A stretch of 9,232 nt of DNA, taken from the NCBI GenBank assembly GCA_964487155.1, contig CAZAQB010000132.1, forward strand, positions 1-9,232, given 5' to 3'. This document shows, in pieces, positions 7,136 to 9,232 of the stretch. The DNA is from CAZAQB01 sp964487155. Its GTDB lineage: Bacteria; Pseudomonadota; Gammaproteobacteria; Nitrococcales; Nitrococcaceae. Each line of letters starts with the position of its first letter. Position 1 is the stretch's first letter. Under the pieces are notes generated by a model, which was given only the letters and a program-made list of their open reading frames with translations, did not search any database and was not told where the DNA came from. The position numbers and the translations under genes were made by a program.

Positions 7136-7669
7136 ATGAAGCTGCGCTTCCTGATTCCCCTGGGCCTGTTCCTGGGGCTCGCGGTGTTCCTGGCAGTGGG
7201 CCTGGGGCTGGACCCCAGCAAGGTGCCCTCGCCGCTGGTGGGCAAGCCGGTGCCCCAGTTCAGCCTGCCCACCCTGGATGACCCCGGGCGCAGCCTCGGG
7301 TCCGAGCAGCTCAAGGGCCAGGTCTACCTGCTGAACGTCTGGGCCAGCTGGTGCGTGGCCTGCCGCGACGAGCACCCGCTGCTGGTGCGGCTGGCCGCCG
7401 ACGACGTGGTGCCCATCTACGGGCTCAACTACAAGGACGAATCCCCCGACGCGCGGCGCTGGCTCGCCAACCTGGGCGATCCCTACACCGAAAGCCTGGT
7501 GGATTACAAAGGCCGGGCGGGCCTGGATCTCGGCGTCTACGGCGTGCCCGAGACCTTCGTGGTGGATGCCAAGGGTGTGATCCGCCACAAGTTCATCGGC
7601 CCGGTCACCGAGAAGCAGGTCAATGAGACTCTCATGCCGTTGCTGGCGAAACTGCGGGCCGAGGGGTAG
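7136..7669 (+). CDS. ccmG: Thiol:disulfide interchange protein CcmG (DsbE)
   Basis: This is a membrane-anchored thioredoxin-like protein that reduces apocytochrome CxxCH cysteines (or CcmH) before haem ligation. It is 177 aa. An N-terminal signal-anchor (about 4-24) is followed by the family segment L-V-G-K-P-V-P-x-F-x-L-P, the active site W72-C73-V-A-C76 within N-V-W-A-S-W-C, and the cis-proline loop Y-G-V-P138-E. Length and motifs are normal for CcmG/DsbE. It follows ccmE after only 6 nt with no clear Shine-Dalgarno, so coupling is likely. The last 39 nt of the gene are copied again 224 nt downstream. Confidence 0.94.
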   Translation: MKLRFLIPLGLFLGLAVFLAVGLGLDPSKVPSPLVGKPVPQFSLPTLDDPGRSLGSEQLKGQVYLLNVWASWCVACRDEHPLLVRLAADDVVPIYGLNYKDESPDARRWLANLGDPYTESLVDYKGRAGLDLGVYGVPETFVVDAKGVIRHKFIGPVTEKQVNETLMPLLAKLRAEG

Positions 7670-7683
7670 CGGCTAGCAGCCGC
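7669..7683 (+). other. Hairpin at the ccmG stop
   Basis: GCGGCT-AGC-AGCCGC forms a 6-bp perfect stem with a 3-nt loop, starting on the last base of the ccmG stop codon. No T-run follows. It may help protect or end the ccm transcript together with the REP pair, but it is not a canonical terminator. Confidence 0.4.
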
Positions 7684-7727
7684 TCTGCCGGCGGCCCGCG
7701 CTCTCACCCTCTCTGAACCCCGGCACC

Positions 7728-7824
7728 GCCGGATGCGGCGCTGGCGCGCCTTATCCGGCCTACGCGGGCTTCGCTCCGGCGGCGCGGCATGGGGCGTAGG
7801 CCGGATAAGCGAAGCGCATCCGGC
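7728..7824. repeat. Inverted REP pair (BIME-like)
   Basis: The left unit (7728-7763) starts GCCGGATGCGGC and ends CTTATCCGGCCTAC. The right unit (7796-7824) is in the opposite orientation, starting GTAGGCCGGATAAG and ending GCATCCGGC. Both closely match the enterobacterial REP/PU consensus as known for E. coli. The arms pair to form a long imperfect hairpin of about 97 bp beginning 58 bp after ccmG. REP pairs act in mRNA 3'-end stabilisation and as gyrase or IHF sites in enterobacteria. They are usually mobilised by RAYT (TnpA-REP) transposases; none is in this window. Confidence 0.85.
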
Positions 7825-7894
7825 GTCTTCGGTCATCCCACGAACGCCCCCGCACTCATGCCGTTGCTGGCGAAGCTGCGGGCCGAGGGGTAGC

Positions 7895-7926
7895 GGCTTG
7901 CTTCTCTGCAAGCCCCCGCCGGGGGC
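7895..7926 (+). other. Two overlapping GC-rich hairpins in copy 2
   Basis: GGCTTGC-TTCTCT-GCAAGCC (7895-7914) and GCCCCC-GCC-GGGGGC (7912-7926) are both perfect stems that share three bases, so they are largely mutually exclusive. They lie where copy 1 has its own stop-codon hairpin. No T-tract follows either stem. Confidence 0.4.
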
Positions 7927-7959
7927 CCGCGCTCTCCCCCCTCCCTGAGCCCTGGCACC

Positions 7960-8026
7960 GCCGGATGCGGCGCTGGGGCGCCTTATCTGGCCTACGCGGG
8001 CTTCGCTCCGGCGCGTGGCATCCGGC
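7960..8026. repeat. REP unit with decayed partner
   Basis: 7960-7995 is a second full left-type REP unit (GCCGGATGCGGC ... CTTATCTGGCCTAC), with a C-to-T change in the conserved TATCCGG. Its inverted partner survives only as GCATCCGGC at 8018-8026, so this copy can form only a short hairpin compared with the one in copy 1. Confidence 0.75.
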
Positions 8027-8226
8027 ATCTTCGGTGAGGCGCCGGGCCGTGCCCCTCCCGCGACGCAGTGGGTGGCAGTCCCCTGGCGGTCTGCCCCTGA
8101 TCGGTGCGTAGCCGCTCCGGCGATCCGTCTTTCAGCCCTGTAATGGTGCACCGCAGCGTGCCGTGATGGATCGCTTAGGGCTGTCATGCCGCTGTAACTC
8201 TCAATTTCCGGCTTCTCCCTCCGGGT

Positions 8227-8242
8227 TGGCACAGTCTCTGCT
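8227..8242 (+). promoter_or_regulatory. Sigma-54 (RpoN) -24/-12 promoter
   Basis: TGGCAC-AGTCT-CTGCT fits the sigma-54 consensus TGGCAC(G)-N4-TTGC(A/T). The invariant GG (8228-8229) and GC (8240-8241) are separated by exactly 10 nt. The predicted transcription start is near 8253, leaving a leader of about 34 nt before the TorF start. This implies an enhancer-binding activator such as NtrC, but no convincing binding site was identified. Confidence 0.75.
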
Positions 8243-8286
8243 CTGCACCCCTCTGTGGTTTTTCGTCAACAGAGAGGGTCTTTGTC

Positions 8287-8994
8287 ATGCGCAATCGTGT
8301 TCTCGGCACCACAGCGGCCGTCGCCCTGGCCGGTTCCCTGTTCAGCGGCGCCGCCTCCGCCCAGTCGTCCATGGGTGTCAGCGTCAGCGGCAATGTGGGC
8401 GTATTCAGCAACTACGTGTGGCGGGGCTTCACCCAGAATGCCGACGAGGCGGCCGTGCAGGGGGGCGCCGACGCCAGCCACGAAACCGGCCTCTACATCG
8501 GCGCCTGGATGTCCAACCTGGAAGGTGGTGATTACGAGGCCGACCTCTATGGCGGCTGGGCCGGCGAGTTCGCGGGCGTCGGCGTCGATGTGGGTCTGAT
8601 CCGCTATTTCTTTCCCGCCAGCGAGGACTCGGATGCTGCCGAGGTGTATGCGGGCCTGAGCTACGGGCCGTTCAGCGTCACCGCCTACTACAATTTCTGG
8701 GTGGCCGGCGTGGATGAGGACGAAACCGCGCTGTACGTGGAGGGCTCCGCCAGCCACGAGGTCGTGCCCAGCGTCACGGCGAGCCTGACCGTGGGCGGCT
8801 GGACCGGTGACGACGATACCAACGCCATCGTCAATGGCGACGGTGACGACTACGCCTGGGCCGGGGTCTCCATCGCCAAGGCCACCGACTACGGCGATCT
8901 GTCTCTGGCCACCACCAAGAACTTCAGCGGCATCGAAGGCGACGACGAGTTCCGTTTCATCGTCGGCTGGAGCACCGGCTTCGATCTGCTGTAG
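8287..8994 (+). CDS. TorF-family (Gcw_chp) putative outer-membrane porin
   Basis: The product is 235 aa with a cleavable signal (basic start M-R-N-R, hydrophobic core, A-A-S-A/Q cleavage at 25/26). The mature N-terminus G-N-V-G-V-F-S-N-Y-V-W-R-G-F-T-Q matches the hallmark S-x-Y-x-x-R-G-x-S/T-Q of the Gcw_chp/TorF family. The rest is Gly- and aromatic-rich, with alternating strands (Y-A-G-L-S-Y, S-V-T-A-Y-Y-N-F-W) and many acidic loops, as expected for a small beta-barrel. The barrel ends at the C-terminus with a hydrophobic F-D-L-L. GAGAGG (8272-8277) is a suitable Shine-Dalgarno. In many proteobacteria this family lies next to glnK-amtB and is linked to nitrogen control. The sigma-54 promoter here fits that, although neither glnK nor amtB is in the window. 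The transported solute is unknown. Confidence 0.88.
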   Translation: MRNRVLGTTAAVALAGSLFSGAASAQSSMGVSVSGNVGVFSNYVWRGFTQNADEAAVQGGADASHETGLYIGAWMSNLEGGDYEADLYGGWAGEFAGVGVDVGLIRYFFPASEDSDAAEVYAGLSYGPFSVTAYYNFWVAGVDEDETALYVEGSASHEVVPSVTASLTVGGWTGDDDTNAIVNGDGDDYAWAGVSIAKATDYGDLSLATTKNFSGIEGDDEFRFIVGWSTGFDLL

Positions 8995-9012
8995 CCACTG
9001 GCTGAGCGGCAT

Positions 9013-9041
9013 GGCAGGAGCAGCCGCGTGGCTCTCCTGCC
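9013..9041 (+). terminator. Strong hairpin after the TorF gene, probable terminator
   Basis: GGCAGGAG (9013-9020) pairs perfectly with CTCCTGCC (9034-9041), extended inward by AGCC/GGCT after a single bulged C, with a GCGT loop. It begins 18 nt after the stop codon. The following bases, TCAATTC, form only a weak U-tract, so termination may be partial. Confidence 0.6.
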
Positions 9042-9068
9042 TCAATTCGACCTGAGATCAGATTGGCC

Positions 9069-9098
9069 GCAGATGAACGCGGATGAACTCAGATTGAG
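9069..9098. repeat. Short 10-bp-period degenerate tandem repeat
   Basis: Three consecutive 10-mers read GCAGATGAAC, GCGGATGAAC and TCAGATTGAG. The first two differ at one base and the third is degenerate. The string resembles a short intergenic motif (GCAGATGAACGCAGATGAAC type) that I recall from many proteobacterial genomes. Its function is unknown. Confidence 0.5.
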
Positions 9099-9185
9099 AG
9101 AGGATTGTCCGTAGAGCCGTCATTGCTCAGGTACTTGCTGCACCATTGCCGTGTGCGCCAACGGAATATTGTTCCTTACCTGATT

Positions 9186-9232
9186 ATGTCTCTGTCTCAG
9201 CCGGACCAAGAATCGCGGCGAGGGCGCCGCTC
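9186..9232 (+). CDS. Possible start of another gene, cut by the window edge
   Basis: ATG 9186 opens a frame that stays open to the last base, giving M-S-L-S-Q-P-D-Q-E-S-R-R-G-R-R. No Shine-Dalgarno is visible upstream, and 15 codons are too few to recognise a family. It does not resemble the start of GlnK or AmtB, the usual TorF neighbours. From 9099 to 9185 nothing else was identified. Confidence 0.2.
   Translation, partial: MSLSQPDQESRRGRR

Larger units (their letters stand above)
7631..7833 (+). repeat. Tandem duplication, copy 1 (ccmG 3' end plus flank)
   Basis: This copy begins with the last 39 nt of ccmG and runs past the stop through a GC-rich spacer and an inverted REP pair, ending near the sequence TCTTCGGT. 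It matches copy 2 at an offset of 224 nt. The first 44 bp differ at one base (A at 7651, G in copy 2). Similarity then continues with indels through the first REP unit. Confidence 0.85.
7855..8035 (+). repeat. Tandem duplication, copy 2 (vestigial ccmG 3' end plus flank)
   Basis: Positions 7855-7893 repeat the last 39 nt of ccmG including the TAG. The one difference in that stretch is synonymous (AAA to AAG, Lys). The copy continues with the GC-rich spacer and a REP unit. It lacks most of the right-hand inverted REP, so it is about 20 bp shorter than copy 1. There is no gene body in front of it, so it is a duplicated tail and not a coding region. Confidence 0.8.
7670..8286. other. 617-bp non-coding region between ccmG and the TorF gene
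   Basis: The left two thirds hold the duplicated ccmG tail and REP units. From about 8036 to 8220 no gene, repeat or clear structure was found apart from an imperfect inverted GCAC/GTGC pair at 8148-8161. The right end is the sigma-54 promoter and leader of the next gene. Open frames here are short and lack ribosome-binding sites and recognisable protein features. Confidence 0.7.

Noticed and set aside
7669..7683. Intrinsic terminator directly at the ccmG stop
   Set aside because: The stem is only 6 bp with a 3-nt loop and is followed by mixed sequence without a T-run. It is listed only as a hairpin.
7733..7948. Open frame in the region after ccmG
   Set aside because: It runs through REP units and the duplicated ccmG tail in a different frame, with no ribosome-binding site and no recognisable protein features.
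7631..8035. CRISPR-like or IS-derived repeat array
   Set aside because: There are only two long, imperfect copies, including coding sequence; no short identical repeats with regular spacers, no terminal inverted repeats, and no transposase.

Overview
The window looks like a GC-rich gammaproteobacterial contig. Support comes from a system I cytochrome c maturation (ccm) operon whose CcmE carries the classical H-D-E-N-Y haem site, a TorF-type (Gcw_chp) outer-membrane protein behind a sigma-54 promoter, and inverted REP elements close to the enterobacterial REP/BIME consensus. No rRNA, tRNA, CRISPR, transposase or phage gene was seen. The genus cannot be fixed from the sequence. All recognised genes are on the + strand.

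Region 1 (1-5036) is a three-gene cluster for exported, mostly haem-bearing proteins. It holds the 3' part of a cytochrome-like protein resembling the DUF1588/DUF1585 proteins of planctomycetes. Next is a large lipoprotein with two duplicated CxxCH modules followed by a LamG-type lectin fold. The third gene encodes a Tat-exported protein resembling the DUF1501 family. The lipoprotein gene is interrupted by a 100-N assembly gap whose flanks are the same 55 bp. Collapsing gap and overlap removes 155 nt and restores a single 828-codon frame, so the break is an assembly artefact. The biochemical role of this trio is not known.

Region 2 (about 5110-7669) is a compact, translationally coupled ccm operon in the order ccmA-ccmB-ccmD-ccmE-ccmG. 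Two genes normally interleaved here are missing: ccmC (between ccmB and ccmD) and ccmF (between ccmE and ccmG). These encode the two WWD-domain haem-handling membrane proteins. ccmH/ccmI are also absent. At the ccmB/ccmD junction only a 36-nt micro-ORF remains, overlapping both neighbours. Ccm products would attach haem to the CxxCH motifs of region 1, so the adjacency makes functional sense.

Region 3 (7670-8286) is non-coding and repeat-rich. It contains a tandem duplication that carries the last 39 nt of ccmG plus its downstream flank, with REP elements in both copies. Then comes a quieter stretch and a good sigma-54 -24/-12 promoter.

Region 4 (8287-9232) holds the TorF-family outer-membrane gene, a strong hairpin after it, a short 10-bp-period repeat, and possibly the first codons of another gene at the right edge.
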